This document shows, in pieces, positions 1-7,694 of a DNA stretch of 10,929 bases. The notes beneath the pieces were generated by a model. That model was not told the DNA's origin. It made no database searches and saw nothing but the letters and a program-made list of their open reading frames with translations. The stretch comes from Bacteroidales bacterium (lineage in GTDB: Bacteria > Bacteroidota > Bacteroidia > Bacteroidales > UBA7960). Positions within the stretch are counted from its first letter, which is position 1; every line of letters starts with the position of its first letter. The position numbers were made by a program, and so were the translations under genes. The stretch is from the NCBI GenBank assembly GCA_007132395.1, contig SLOR01000289.1:1-10929 (forward strand), written 5' to 3'.

Positions 1-200
1 CTATCTGTGGAATAGTAGTTAAGCATAATTAATTAACCTCAGGGCTATGTTATTATTGTATCCCTTCTCAAATCGCATGGGTAAATATCTAAAAATCAAA
101 ATTACAAAAAAGAAAACCATACATAAGCTTTCTGATCCTTTAAAAATGATTATCCACAACTTTACAACTATTATTTTTTATGTTCTACAATATGCTGACG

Positions 201-353
201 GAATGGGGCTAAAGCCCCTTTGTTTGAGGCGAAATTCTATCCGTTGGCTAAAGCCAACGGCAATGGATAGCGGGTATTACTCCTATCCATTGCCGTCAGT
301 TTTAACTGAAGGATTTGAAAGCCTGAAAGAACAGGGGGGCTTTAGCCCCATTC
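201..353. repeat. Nested inverted repeat with GGCTAAAGCC cores
   Basis: Seen directly: GAATGGGGCTAAAGCCCC at 201-218 is repeated exactly as its reverse complement at 336-353, an 18-bp inverted repeat. Each arm is itself a hairpin (GGGGCT/AGCCCC). Between them lie a third hairpin, CCGTTGGCTAAAGCCAACGG at 241-260 (9-bp stem, 2-base loop), and a 14-bp perfect stem pairing 257-270 with 283-296 around a 12-base loop. The 10-mer GGCTAAAGCC or its complement occurs three times (207-216, 246-255, 338-347). The pattern resembles REP-like intergenic elements that are common in Bacteroidota genomes; that family link is recognition, not a search result. It could fold as a large cruciform or a structured RNA. 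Confidence 0.85.
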
Positions 354-360
354 TGGTCGT

Positions 361-443
361 TGAGCCTGTCGAAACGACACCTGCACATCAATCAGGTACC
401 CGCTTCGACAGGTGGCATAGTGAGCCTGCCGAACTGCTCAGCG
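361..443. repeat. TGAGCCTGTCGAA-type interspersed repeat pair
   Basis: TGAGCCTGTCGAAAC at 361-375 is followed by TTCGACAGG at 404-412 (reverse complement of 365-373) and by a near copy, TGAGCCTGCCGAAC, at 421-434. Bases 404-412 can pair with 425-433 with one mismatch around a 12-base loop. This GAGCCTGTCGAA/TTCGACAGGCTC motif is a widespread intergenic repeat in Bacteroidota, by recognition. The sequence CGCTTCGACAGG at 401-412 is separated from CTCAGCG at 437-443 by 24 bases. Joined, they would form the common uninterrupted version, so this copy looks like a rearranged or doubled unit. Confidence 0.75.
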
Positions 444-518
444 TCCATTTAATAACAAGCTTTTGAGAGAGCCCCTTTTTTTAAAGGTTGACTCAAATAT
501 GAGATTTAAATTCTCACT

Positions 519-2777
519 TTAGAAGAACCATCTGTAAGTAAGGTTGAAATTTCTTCCCGGCATAATCATGTTCCGGTCTTCAATGCGCGAAAGGTGGTCT
601 CTGTAGGTTGTATCCAGTGCGTTCTCTACCCTGAGGATGATAACATGACGGCCATTAAAGTTGAGCCTGTATCCGGCCTGAAAGCCAAGCAGGTTGTATC
701 CGTCGGTATGCTCTTCTTCGGGTGCTACCCGGTTTTGTTTGGCAACGGCCATAAAGCTTGCTCCCACCCAGCCTCTCTGGAAATCATATTCCAGCTGGTT
801 GTTGAAACGAAAGGGAGGGATGAAGGGCAGGTCTTCATTGGGCTGTTCATCTATGATTCTCCGGCCTCTTACCACATCGATGCCCGATTGCCATTCAAAG
901 CCTTCAGCCAGGCGGAATGCTGCCGATAGTTCTCCACCGTGCAAGCGCGCATGACCCTGTACATATTCAAAAATATAATAGCCCGATGCTTCATCAAACT
1001 CTCCGGTAGGTTGAAACACGATGTAATTGGAGAAGTCATTTACGAATAATGCGAGTTCTATTTCGGCAAAATCCAGCCTAAGTCTTCCAAAAACATCACC
1101 CCCGTGGCCTATTTCGTCTTTGAGCAAAGGGTTTCCGCGTTCGTATACCCCAGCACCCAAATGGGCTCCGTCGGCAAATAATTCCTCAACAATGGGATTT
1201 CGATGCGAACGGGCAAACTGGCCCCCAATCTCCAGAGATTCTGAGGGGCGAATGTTTAAGCCCAGTGAGCCGGAGTAATTGAAGGTATTTCGGCTCATGC
1301 TGATATCAGGAAATAACTCGTTTGTAAGTGCCTGAGAATTTTGAAAATCCAGCCTCAAACCAAACTGGAACCGGAGTTGATTAGATAAAGGGACCTCCTG
1401 AAAGGTGAACATTGCCATTGAGATTCTACTCTCTCCGGGAGTATAGGCTTCGTCGCCTCCTATATTTAATCGCTGGCCCATGAAGCTAAAGCCCATGGCA
1501 CCTCTGGCCAGTATCCCCACGGGTTTGTGTTGTAGGGTGAGTGTGCTGCTAAAAGCATATTGATCATACTCAAGTTCTATATCTTCGTCCCGGGAACCAT
1601 CTTCCAGGGTTTCTATTTCTATTTCCTGCTGGAAGAAGTGGGTGGCGTTGAATCTTACCTGGGCTTTATCGAAAAAGCTGCCGGTAAAGTCTCTGCCAAA
1701 ACGACCCTGAAAAGAATATCTTCTTGCTCTGATTTCTACACTTTCATCGGGTTCGTCAATGCTTTCAGGAATTTCATACACCTGGTTGGAGAGAGAAAGG
1801 CTTAGCCCGCCGTTAAGGGTTCCGTTGTCTATTCCCCAGCCTATGGCACCGTCATAATTATTCATGGAGGTGCCGGGCAAACTCCCATCAGGAGTTGTAA
1901 TATCACCGCTTTGTCTCATGGCAAAACGTGCCGAGGCAGCATTGTTATCACCTCCCCAGTTGATTCTTCCGAAACCTGCTCCCATATTGTTCATGGTGGC
2001 GGCCTGGCCTGAAACTACACCGGTAAAGCCCGCATCCCACTGATCGGGAATGTCGGTGGTCATCAGGTTGATAACCCCACCCAGTGCGCTGGAGCCATAG
2101 AGTAGGCTGGCAGGCCCTCTTACCACTTCAAGTCGGCTGGCCACCAGGGGGTCCAGCGAAATAGAATGGTCGGCAGAGGTTTCAGAAATGTCGCCCATGC
2201 GTTCACCATTCTCCAGTATCAGTATGCGGTCGCCATCCATGCCACGTATAACGGGCCTGGCGGGAGCAGAGCCGAAGCTGCGCATGGTTACACCCGGCTG
2301 GCCGTTGAGCATCTCTCCGAAAGAGGGCTCACTGCGGCGCTGCAGCTTTTCACCGGTAAAAACGGCATCGGGCTGGTAACGGAAGCCGCTGGCAGTGGGA
2401 GAAGAAGTGAGTACGATTTCTTCAAGATTGATACCGGTGGGTTCCAAGTCAATATCTACCTCAATGGTTTTGTCTTTAATTGCTTCAATTTCTACCTCGG
2501 TACGGGCATAACCCATGCTTTGCGCGATAAGAACATGGGTCCCCGGTGTCAGGTTGGTGAGTATATAGTGGCCTGTAGCATCGGTAATGGTGCCAATGCG
2601 GGTGCCTTTGATGAGCAGATTTACAAAGGGCAGGTGCTCCCCGGTCTGGGCATCTATCACATGGCCGAAAATGTTGGCATCAGTGGGTGGTCGCTGTTCC
2701 GCGGGATTGGCTGAAAAGCTCCGGGTTGTAAGCAGCAGGAACAGGGAAATTATAAGTGTAACTCTTAGAAGAATCAT
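519..2777 (-). CDS. TonB-dependent outer-membrane receptor, ZnuD-like
   Basis: Outer-membrane active transporter of 752 residues, energised by TonB-ExbBD. The N-terminus is a signal peptide (hydrophobic 3-17, likely cleaved after SFSA, residue 23). A carboxypeptidase-regulatory-like beta domain follows at about 35-112, typical of Bacteroidota receptors. A TonB-box-like EEIVLTS lies near 119-125 and the plug domain at about 132-242, with RGMDGDRILILENG and then SADHSISLDPLVASRLEVVRG. The rest is a beta-barrel ending in aromatic YRWFF, the usual C-terminal signature. The plug motif D-H-S-I-S-L-D-P with LLYGSSALGGVIN closely recalls the ZnuD zinc-receptor family, so zinc is the preferred substrate, though this is inferred. 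The upstream gene encodes a His-rich membrane protein 162 bases away on the same strand, which fits metal uptake. Alternatives are a copper or siderophore receptor. The start is the first ATG giving an intact signal peptide. Confidence 0.88.
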   Translation of the reverse strand: MILLRVTLIISLFLLLTTRSFSANPAEQRPPTDANIFGHVIDAQTGEHLPFVNLLIKGTRIGTITDATGHYILTNLTPGTHVLIAQSMGYARTEVEIEAIKDKTIEVDIDLEPTGINLEEIVLTSSPTASGFRYQPDAVFTGEKLQRRSEPSFGEMLNGQPGVTMRSFGSAPARPVIRGMDGDRILILENGERMGDISETSADHSISLDPLVASRLEVVRGPASLLYGSSALGGVINLMTTDIPDQWDAGFTGVVSGQAATMNNMGAGFGRINWGGDNNAASARFAMRQSGDITTPDGSLPGTSMNNYDGAIGWGIDNGTLNGGLSLSLSNQVYEIPESIDEPDESVEIRARRYSFQGRFGRDFTGSFFDKAQVRFNATHFFQQEIEIETLEDGSRDEDIELEYDQYAFSSTLTLQHKPVGILARGAMGFSFMGQRLNIGGDEAYTPGESRISMAMFTFQEVPLSNQLRFQFGLRLDFQNSQALTNELFPDISMSRNTFNYSGSLGLNIRPSESLEIGGQFARSHRNPIVEELFADGAHLGAGVYERGNPLLKDEIGHGGDVFGRLRLDFAEIELALFVNDFSNYIVFQPTGEFDEASGYYIFEYVQGHARLHGGELSAAFRLAEGFEWQSGIDVVRGRRIIDEQPNEDLPFIPPFRFNNQLEYDFQRGWVGASFMAVAKQNRVAPEEEHTDGYNLLGFQAGYRLNFNGRHVIILRVENALDTTYRDHLSRIEDRNMIMPGRNFNLTYRWFF

Positions 2778-2939
2778 ATTAGTAATTGTTTTAAAGTTCG
2801 TTCTGTGTTAATTCATTTAATCATGTATTCATCTATTAGTTCCTGTTTTGGAAAGCTAATAATGGCAGAATAGTCATGTTTTGGAGTCCTGTTTTAGCAG
2901 GGAGCCAATAATAATAGGTTGATAAAAGAAGTTGGGTTT

Positions 2940-3305
2940 TCAGAACGAAACGGGAGGCCCTCTTAATCTTTCGAGGTAAAGGTATTCGGAAGTTGCCGTA
3001 GCTGCAACCCGGGCGTGATTTTTGTGTTGGGTAGTAAATTTAAACAAGAGACCCAGTACGATGCCTATAAGCAGCAGGGTTGTTATGTTGGATACCTGCG
3101 CTAGTATTGTGTATTCAAAATCGCTGTGCTGGTGACTCTGGTAGGGCGTGCCTTGTTTGGGGTTGTTTTTGAAAGGGTGGGCATGTTCTACAACTATTCC
3201 ATTATCGAGAATATGGTAGTGCCAGAATGCTACCTGGTTGAAAAAAAGCCACATTACCAAAGGTAATGTTATAAAAACAAGAAGATGGTTGAGTTTTTTG
3301 GCCAT
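2940..3305 (-). CDS. Small His-rich two-helix membrane protein
   Basis: Protein of 121 residues from ATG at 3305; a TTG two codons upstream is possible but less likely. It has two predicted membrane helices (about 8-24 and 68-90) joined by a loop of roughly 40 residues. The loop carries paired histidines: WHYH (H29, H31), EHAH (H41, H43) and SHQH (H58, H60), with acidic residues nearby. The tail ends in LRGPPVSF. By topology the loop is likely periplasmic. I do not recognise a named family. The regularly spaced His pairs and the position directly upstream of a ZnuD-like receptor, same strand, suggest metal binding or sensing linked to uptake. That is inference; no enzymatic motif is visible. 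A TACTTTTG promoter box lies 55 bases upstream of the start, so this gene is probably first in a two-gene transcript. Confidence 0.75.
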   Translation of the reverse strand: MAKKLNHLLVFITLPLVMWLFFNQVAFWHYHILDNGIVVEHAHPFKNNPKQGTPYQSHQHSDFEYTILAQVSNITTLLLIGIVLGLLFKFTTQHKNHARVAATATSEYLYLERLRGPPVSF

Positions 3306-3359
3306 ATTCAATTTTAGCGGCTTTAGATTTTAAGTTTTAAAAAAGGCATTAAACCGTCG

Positions 3360-3385
3360 CAAAAGTAAACAATACTTGGCTACAA
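3360..3385 (-). promoter_or_regulatory. Bacteroidota-type promoter for His-rich protein/receptor
   Basis: On the minus strand TACTTTTG (3367-3360) matches the Bacteroidota -7 consensus TAnnTTTG exactly, and a TTG lies 15 bases upstream (3385-3383), slightly closer than the usual spacing. Transcription would start about 50 bases before the ATG at 3305. The box lies downstream of the nrdJ terminator, as an independent promoter should. I see no recognisable Zur or Fur operator. Confidence 0.5.
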
Positions 3386-3422
3386 TTAGTTTGATGCTGT
3401 TTGATTTAAGTTTTTTAAACGT

Positions 3423-3457
3423 AAAAAAACCCTTAAGCAAATTTGCGAAAGGGTTTT
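3423..3457 (-). terminator. Rho-independent terminator of nrdJ
   Basis: Bases 3449-3457 and 3426-3434 form a 9-bp stem (AAAACCCTT/AAGGGTTTT); the intervening sequence contains the palindrome GCAAATTTGC. On the minus strand the stem runs into seven T residues (3429-3423). It lies about 50 bases past the nrdJ stop codon and insulates nrdJ from the metal-uptake genes. Confidence 0.8.
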
Positions 3458-3505
3458 GGTCATAACTCAGGCCACTAAATTATGAAAAGGTGTTTTTTGA
3501 TGGGA

Positions 3506-6193
3506 TTAGCCGCATTTGCTTTCTCCGCAGTGGGTGCAAATAAGGCAGCCTTCCTGATAGATTACTGATTCTTGTTTGCAGGTTTTGCACATGCGTCCCT
3601 GCGCCTTTGTACCATCAGGAATAAATCTTTTCAATGCCCTTGCTACACCGTTTTTCCAGGTATGCAGGGTATCGCTGCTCAGGTTCATGTCTTCGATAAC
3701 ATCCACCACCGATGGTAGTGGCATACCGTGGCGAAGAATGCCTGAAATAAGCTTGGCATAGTTCCAGTATTCCTTGTTAAATGAGCGAGAGAGGCCTTCT
3801 ATGGTCACTTTGTACCCATCCAAATCGGCAAACTGGAAGTCGTAGCGCTTGTCACCATTGGGTAGTTTGTTTTTTATAACACGTCCTTTTTCCACGTAGG
3901 GAGGCAGGTAGAACCCTTCGGCCTTACCTGTGAATATCTCGTAAGGTCTGTCGTTAAGAATTCCTACTACGGCAACCCATTTTTCAGAGTTGTTGTTGAA
4001 GCGTACTACTTCCGAATCAAGTACTTTGGGTCTTTTGGGAGCTGTGGTTTCCCTGAATTCGTTGTCACTTTTTTTCTTGCTCTCAGATACCAGCACCCCG
4101 CTGCGACTGCCGTCGCGATATACGGTAACGCCCTTGCATCCGCTTTCCCATGCGGTCTGGTAGATTTTTCCTACCAGCTCTTCACTTACATCATTGGGGA
4201 TGTTTACCGTTACACTGATGGAGTGATCTACCCACTTTTGAACGGCACCCTGCATATTTACCTTGGCTACCCAGTCAACATCGTTGGCAGTGGCTTTATA
4301 GTAAGGCGACTTTTCAATAATGGCATTGAGGTCTTCTTCTTTCATGTGCTTCACCTCTTCCACGTTGTAGCCATGGGTGCTTAGCCAGTCGATGAACTTA
4401 TGGTGGAATACGTTGAATTCTTCCCAGTGGTCGCCCACTTCATCCACAAAGTCTACCCTTACATTTTTATCGTTGGGGTTTACTTTTTTCCTTCTTTTGT
4501 AGGATACCATGAACACAGGTTCTATGCCTGAGGTGGTTTGTGTCATCAGCGATACACTACCGGTGGGCGCAATGGTGAGCAGGGCTATGTTTCTGCGACC
4601 GTTCTTCATCATGGTTTCTTTCAGTTCGGGGTCGGCCTTAAATAGTCTTTGCAGAAACGGGTTGTTTTCTTCTCTTTTGTGATCGTATACCTCAAAAGTA
4701 CCTCTTTCACCAGCCATTACAGAAGAAGAACGGTAAGCTTCTATGGCAAGGGTTTGATGTATTTTCACAGAAAAATCGGTGGCCTGGGGGGTGCCGTATC
4801 GGTATCCCAGCGCGGCAAGCATATCACCTTCGGCGGTAATACCTATACCGGTTCTGCGGCCCTGGATGCACTTTTCGCGGATTTTATTCCATAGGTTAAT
4901 CTCCACTCCCTTGATTTCCAACTCTTCGGGGTCTGCCTTAATCTTGGCCAGGATAGCATCAATTTTTTCCAGCTCCAGGTCAATAATATCATCCATCATA
5001 CGCTGTGCATAGTGCACATGCTCTTTAAAAAGGTCGAAGTCGAAAGAGGCGTTGGTTGTAAAGGGTTGTTTCACATATCCAAAAAGGTTAATGGCCAGCA
5101 AGCGGCAGCTGTCGTAGGGGCAAAGCGGAATTTCGCCGCAGGGGTTGGTTGATACGGTGGTAAAGCCCATGTCGGCGTAGGAATCAGGAACAGATTCACG
5201 GATAATGGTATCCCAGAACAAGATGCCGGGTTCGGCAGAGCGCCAGGCGTTGTGCACAATTTTATTCCACAGTGCTCTCGCGTCCACATCTTTTACATAA
5301 GTGGGGTTGTCTGAATCAATGGGGTATTGCTGGGTGAAGGGTTTGTTATCCACCACGGCTTTCATAAAATCATCGGTAATTTTTACCGACACATTGGCCC
5401 CGGTAACTTTTCCCTCTTCCAGTTTGGCATTGATAAAGCCTTCAGAATCGGGATGTTTGATAGAAACGCTAAGCATAAGCGCACCGCGTCTGCCATCCTG
5501 TGCCACTTCGCGGGTAGAGTTGGAGTAGCGCTCCATAAAGGGTACCAGTCCGGTGGAGGTGAGGGCGCTGTTTTTTACAGGACTTCCTTTGGGGCGTATA
5601 TGCGAAAGGTCGTGGCCCACTCCGCCCCGGCGCTTCATAAGCTGTACCTGCTCTTCATCCACTTTCATGATGCCGCCGTAGGAGTCGGCATTGCGGTTGC
5701 CTATCACAAAGCAATTGGACAGGGACCCAATCTGGAAGGGGTTGCCTATGCCAGCCATGGGGCTTCCCTGGGGTACAATATATTGGAACTTTTCCAGCAG
5801 CGAAAATATTTTCTCTTCCGATAAGGGGTTAGGATATTTCTTCTCAATACGTGCCAGCTCCCCTGCGATTCTCCGGTGCATATCGTTGGGGGTTAGCTCG
5901 TAAATGTTTCCTGCAGAGTCCTTAAGGGCATATTTGTTTACCCATACTCCTGCAGCCAGATTGTCTCCGTTGAAATATTGGGTAGTTGCCTCCAGTGCCT
6001 GGTTATAGGTATATCGTGTGCGCTCTGCAGGGCTGGTTGCAGTAGTTTCTGCAGCCGTTTCCTTTTTTTCCTCTTCGGTGGGTAATGCCTCCTGTCGGGT
6101 TCTTTTTCCCATTACTTCAGTGTAAATATTCTTCTCGGCTGGCTTGTTATCTGTTTCGTTTATAACTGACTGAGCTGCTGTACTATTGTCCAT
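3506..6193 (-). CDS. nrdJ: Adenosylcobalamin-dependent ribonucleotide reductase (class II)
   Basis: Reduces ribonucleotides to deoxyribonucleotides in the cytosol using a radical generated from adenosylcobalamin; it needs no oxygen and no separate radical subunit. In the 895-residue form, the redox cysteines are C161 (GSLSNC) and C363 (CRLLAINL). The thiyl-radical C352 sits with N350 and E354 in NPCGEIPL, and a phosphate-binding APTGS lies at about 542-546. The 11-residue gap from C352 to C363 matches class II enzymes. After the barrel come a TSCPD-like region (about 725-860) and a C-terminal cysteine cluster (C869, C872, C883, C886, C889, C894), probably a zinc ribbon or thiol relay. An in-frame ATG at 6337 would add a 48-residue hydrophobic stretch unlike this cytosolic family, so ATG at 6193 is preferred; 6112 is a further option. 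The N-terminal 50 or so residues are low-complexity (Glu/Thr/Ala-rich). The gene appears monocistronic and ends at its own terminator. Confidence 0.95.
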   Translation of the reverse strand: MDNSTAAQSVINETDNKPAEKNIYTEVMGKRTRQEALPTEEEKKETAAETTATSPAERTRYTYNQALEATTQYFNGDNLAAGVWVNKYALKDSAGNIYELTPNDMHRRIAGELARIEKKYPNPLSEEKIFSLLEKFQYIVPQGSPMAGIGNPFQIGSLSNCFVIGNRNADSYGGIMKVDEEQVQLMKRRGGVGHDLSHIRPKGSPVKNSALTSTGLVPFMERYSNSTREVAQDGRRGALMLSVSIKHPDSEGFINAKLEEGKVTGANVSVKITDDFMKAVVDNKPFTQQYPIDSDNPTYVKDVDARALWNKIVHNAWRSAEPGILFWDTIIRESVPDSYADMGFTTVSTNPCGEIPLCPYDSCRLLAINLFGYVKQPFTTNASFDFDLFKEHVHYAQRMMDDIIDLELEKIDAILAKIKADPEELEIKGVEINLWNKIREKCIQGRRTGIGITAEGDMLAALGYRYGTPQATDFSVKIHQTLAIEAYRSSSVMAGERGTFEVYDHKREENNPFLQRLFKADPELKETMMKNGRRNIALLTIAPTGSVSLMTQTTSGIEPVFMVSYKRRKKVNPNDKNVRVDFVDEVGDHWEEFNVFHHKFIDWLSTHGYNVEEVKHMKEEDLNAIIEKSPYYKATANDVDWVAKVNMQGAVQKWVDHSISVTVNIPNDVSEELVGKIYQTAWESGCKGVTVYRDGSRSGVLVSESKKKSDNEFRETTAPKRPKVLDSEVVRFNNNSEKWVAVVGILNDRPYEIFTGKAEGFYLPPYVEKGRVIKNKLPNGDKRYDFQFADLDGYKVTIEGLSRSFNKEYWNYAKLISGILRHGMPLPSVVDVIEDMNLSSDTLHTWKNGVARALKRFIPDGTKAQGRMCKTCKQESVIYQEGCLICTHCGESKCG

Positions 6194-6598
6194 AGTTCCG
6201 GAGTTTAATGTATTAAAAAGAATAGAGTTAGTCGTAGAATTGTGGTGGATTGTCAGGCGGTCGTGTTCTTGCCTTTTCGGTTTAGCGAAGATAAAAAACA
6301 AAACAATAGTGATTAATGAGAGGTTATTAACAATCAATGAAAGTTATTAACGTCGCCTCGTAACGGTCTGATAAAAAATGGATTGAGGCTAATTAAGTCT
6401 GTGTGGTTTGTAATGGCAAGATAATCAATTACATGCAGCGTTTATGTTTTTCAGACTTGCTGGTTCTTATGTGCTTTGCAAAAAAAGTAAAACTTCATCA
6501 TATGTAAGATGTTTGAGAAGATTGTTTAATAAAATTTGATTAAATTTATACTTACCTAAACGCCATCTAGTCCATTTCCTTAATTTACCGCTTTCATT
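6194..6598. other. Divergent intergenic region between nrdJ and lipoprotein
   Basis: This 405-base AT-rich stretch must hold the promoters of two divergent genes. I looked for a cobalamin riboswitch on the minus strand, since nrdJ needs B12, and saw no B12-box or conserved core. No convincing NrdR-type repeat is seen either. Several AT-rich partial matches to TAnnTTTG exist on both strands, but none has a clear partner. No small gene is supported. Confidence 0.5.
6286..6293 (-). promoter_or_regulatory. Possible -7 box of the nrdJ promoter
   Basis: TATCTTCG on the minus strand is one base off the Bacteroidota -7 consensus TAnnTTTG and would give a leader of about 85 bases before ATG 6193. No good -33 TTG is found at the expected spacing, so this is weak. 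If real, it excludes the ATG at 6337 as the start. Confidence 0.25.
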
Positions 6599-7654
6599 AT
6601 GTATTTTCTATTGCACCGGCTTGTCCTGAAAAGCCTTTTCGTTTTATCTGTATTGCTGTTGAATGCCTGTTCAACCAAGGAAGTTATAGATGAGCCTGTA
6701 GGGCCTGCTGAGTTTGAGTGGGTAAGGGTTGATTATATTACCTCGGGTTCAGCTTGGTTGTCTGCCGACATTAAAGGAAACCTTGCCAATGTAGAAGAGG
6801 TTGGTTTCAGCTGGGGTACCAATCCAAAACCCGATATTTCAGACCATTTTTTTTCTCAGGAAGCCCAGGCGGGTATTTTTGGGTCAAGGATAGAAAATCT
6901 TAATGAAGGGGTGCTTTATTATGCCCGCCCCTACTACCGTGTGCTCAACACGTATTTTTACGGTGAGCAACAAGAATTCAGAACGGTTGCCGGGGTGAAT
7001 GATATTGAAGGGAATGCCTATGAGGTTGTGCAGATAGGAACACAGCTGTGGCTTAGCCAAAGCCTTAGGAGTACGGTTTACAACAATGGCGACTCCCTTA
7101 CCGCAGGGACAGAAATGGGGAACTACACCGGACTGGAGCAGCCTGCATTGTACTTCTATTACAAAGATAATCCGGCTATGGCAGAAGAATACGGGCTGCT
7201 ATACACGTGGTACGCAATAACTGATTCCAGAGGAATCTGCCCCGCGGGGTTTCGCGTGCCCGGCAACACCGAATGGGAAACACTGACAAATCATCTGGAC
7301 CCATTGTCTTTATCCTTTGATCAGCTCGTACCGGACAACAATAGCCTTAGTGTTGTTGTGGGCGGGATGCTAAAGGATACCGGAAATCTTGAAGCCGGAA
7401 CCGGTTTATGGGAGTATCCCAACAGAGGGGCAACCAATGTATCTTCCATGCAGGTGCTACCCACAGGTTTACGTGACCCCTCCGGTGCATTCGACGGAAT
7501 GGGATATAATGCCGCATTCTGGTCGGGTAGCGAAAAGAATGAAGCACAAGCCCACATGGTTTACATGCACTTTTTCAATGAAGGTCTTTTCAGTAATGTT
7601 TTTAACAAAAAAACAGGATATGCCCTGCGCTGTATGAAAGAAGCCGACCTATAA
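6599..7654 (+). CDS. Lipoprotein with C-terminal FISUMP domain
   Basis: Secreted lipoprotein of 351 residues. The signal peptide is hydrophobic at 8-21 and ends in a lipobox-like LLNAC, so C24 would carry the lipid. Residues about 36-130 look like a beta-sandwich (fibronectin-III-like), ending in a YYARPYYRV...YGEQQEFRT pattern typical of such surface repeats. Residues about 133-348 form a FISUMP domain (Fibrobacter succinogenes major paralogous domain): DIEGNAYEVVQIGTQLWL, YGLLYTWYA, CPAGFRVPGNTEWETL, a GLRD segment, FWSGSE and a final YALRCMKE. The domain is abundant in Bacteroidota and Fibrobacterota surface proteins and its molecular function is unknown; surface adhesion or substrate contact is only a guess. 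It is the only plus-strand gene in the window, with no partner on its strand. No Shine-Dalgarno sequence precedes the ATG. Confidence 0.9.
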   Translation: MYFLLHRLVLKSLFVLSVLLLNACSTKEVIDEPVGPAEFEWVRVDYITSGSAWLSADIKGNLANVEEVGFSWGTNPKPDISDHFFSQEAQAGIFGSRIENLNEGVLYYARPYYRVLNTYFYGEQQEFRTVAGVNDIEGNAYEVVQIGTQLWLSQSLRSTVYNNGDSLTAGTEMGNYTGLEQPALYFYYKDNPAMAEEYGLLYTWYAITDSRGICPAGFRVPGNTEWETLTNHLDPLSLSFDQLVPDNNSLSVVVGGMLKDTGNLEAGTGLWEYPNRGATNVSSMQVLPTGLRDPSGAFDGMGYNAAFWSGSEKNEAQAHMVYMHFFNEGLFSNVFNKKTGYALRCMKEADL

Positions 7655-7668
7655 AAAAGATCGGCTTC
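7640..7668. terminator. Shared hairpin between convergent lipoprotein gene and prfB
   Basis: Bases 7640-7650 pair with 7658-7668 over 11 bp around a short A/T loop. Read on the minus strand all 11 positions pair (one G-U); on the plus strand the same position is a C/A mismatch. The left arm is the last sense codons of the lipoprotein gene, and its TAA stop sits in the loop. The minus-strand stem is followed by TTTC rather than a long T-run, and the plus-strand stem has no immediate T-run, so termination strength is uncertain. Confidence 0.6.
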
Positions 7669-7694
7669 GTGCAATATTGTATGCAGCGGGTTTT

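Larger units (their letters stand above)
1..518. other. Gene-free left end with palindromic repeats
   Basis: No convincing gene is seen here. Bases 1-200 are AT-rich and show no recognisable motif. Bases 201-443 are filled with nested palindromes, listed separately. An open frame at 47-466 (plus) runs straight through these palindromes and its translation resembles no family I know, so I treat it as spurious. Bases 444-518 are the 3' flank of the minus-strand receptor gene. They include a weak AT-rich palindrome at 501-515 but no clear hairpin followed by a T-run, so no terminator is called for that gene. Confidence 0.7.

Noticed and set aside
47..466. Open frame of 139 codons on the plus strand
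   Set aside because: It reads through the palindromic repeats, has no recognisable domain, and its second half is simply the translation of the repeat units.
2166..2714. Plus-strand open frame of 182 codons
   Set aside because: It lies antisense inside the receptor gene, which has clear domains in its own frame; the opposite frame shows no family features.
519..6193. Functional link between the TonB receptor (as a B12 transporter) and the B12-dependent reductase
   Set aside because: A strong terminator and a separate promoter-like box divide them, and the receptor plug resembles the zinc family rather than BtuB.
6194..6337. N-terminal extension of nrdJ from ATG 6337
   Set aside because: It adds a hydrophobic stretch unlike cytosolic reductases, and a possible promoter -7 box lies inside it.
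6194..6598. Cobalamin riboswitch upstream of nrdJ
   Set aside because: Looked for because of the B12 requirement, but no B12-box-like core was seen by eye; a covariance search would be decisive.
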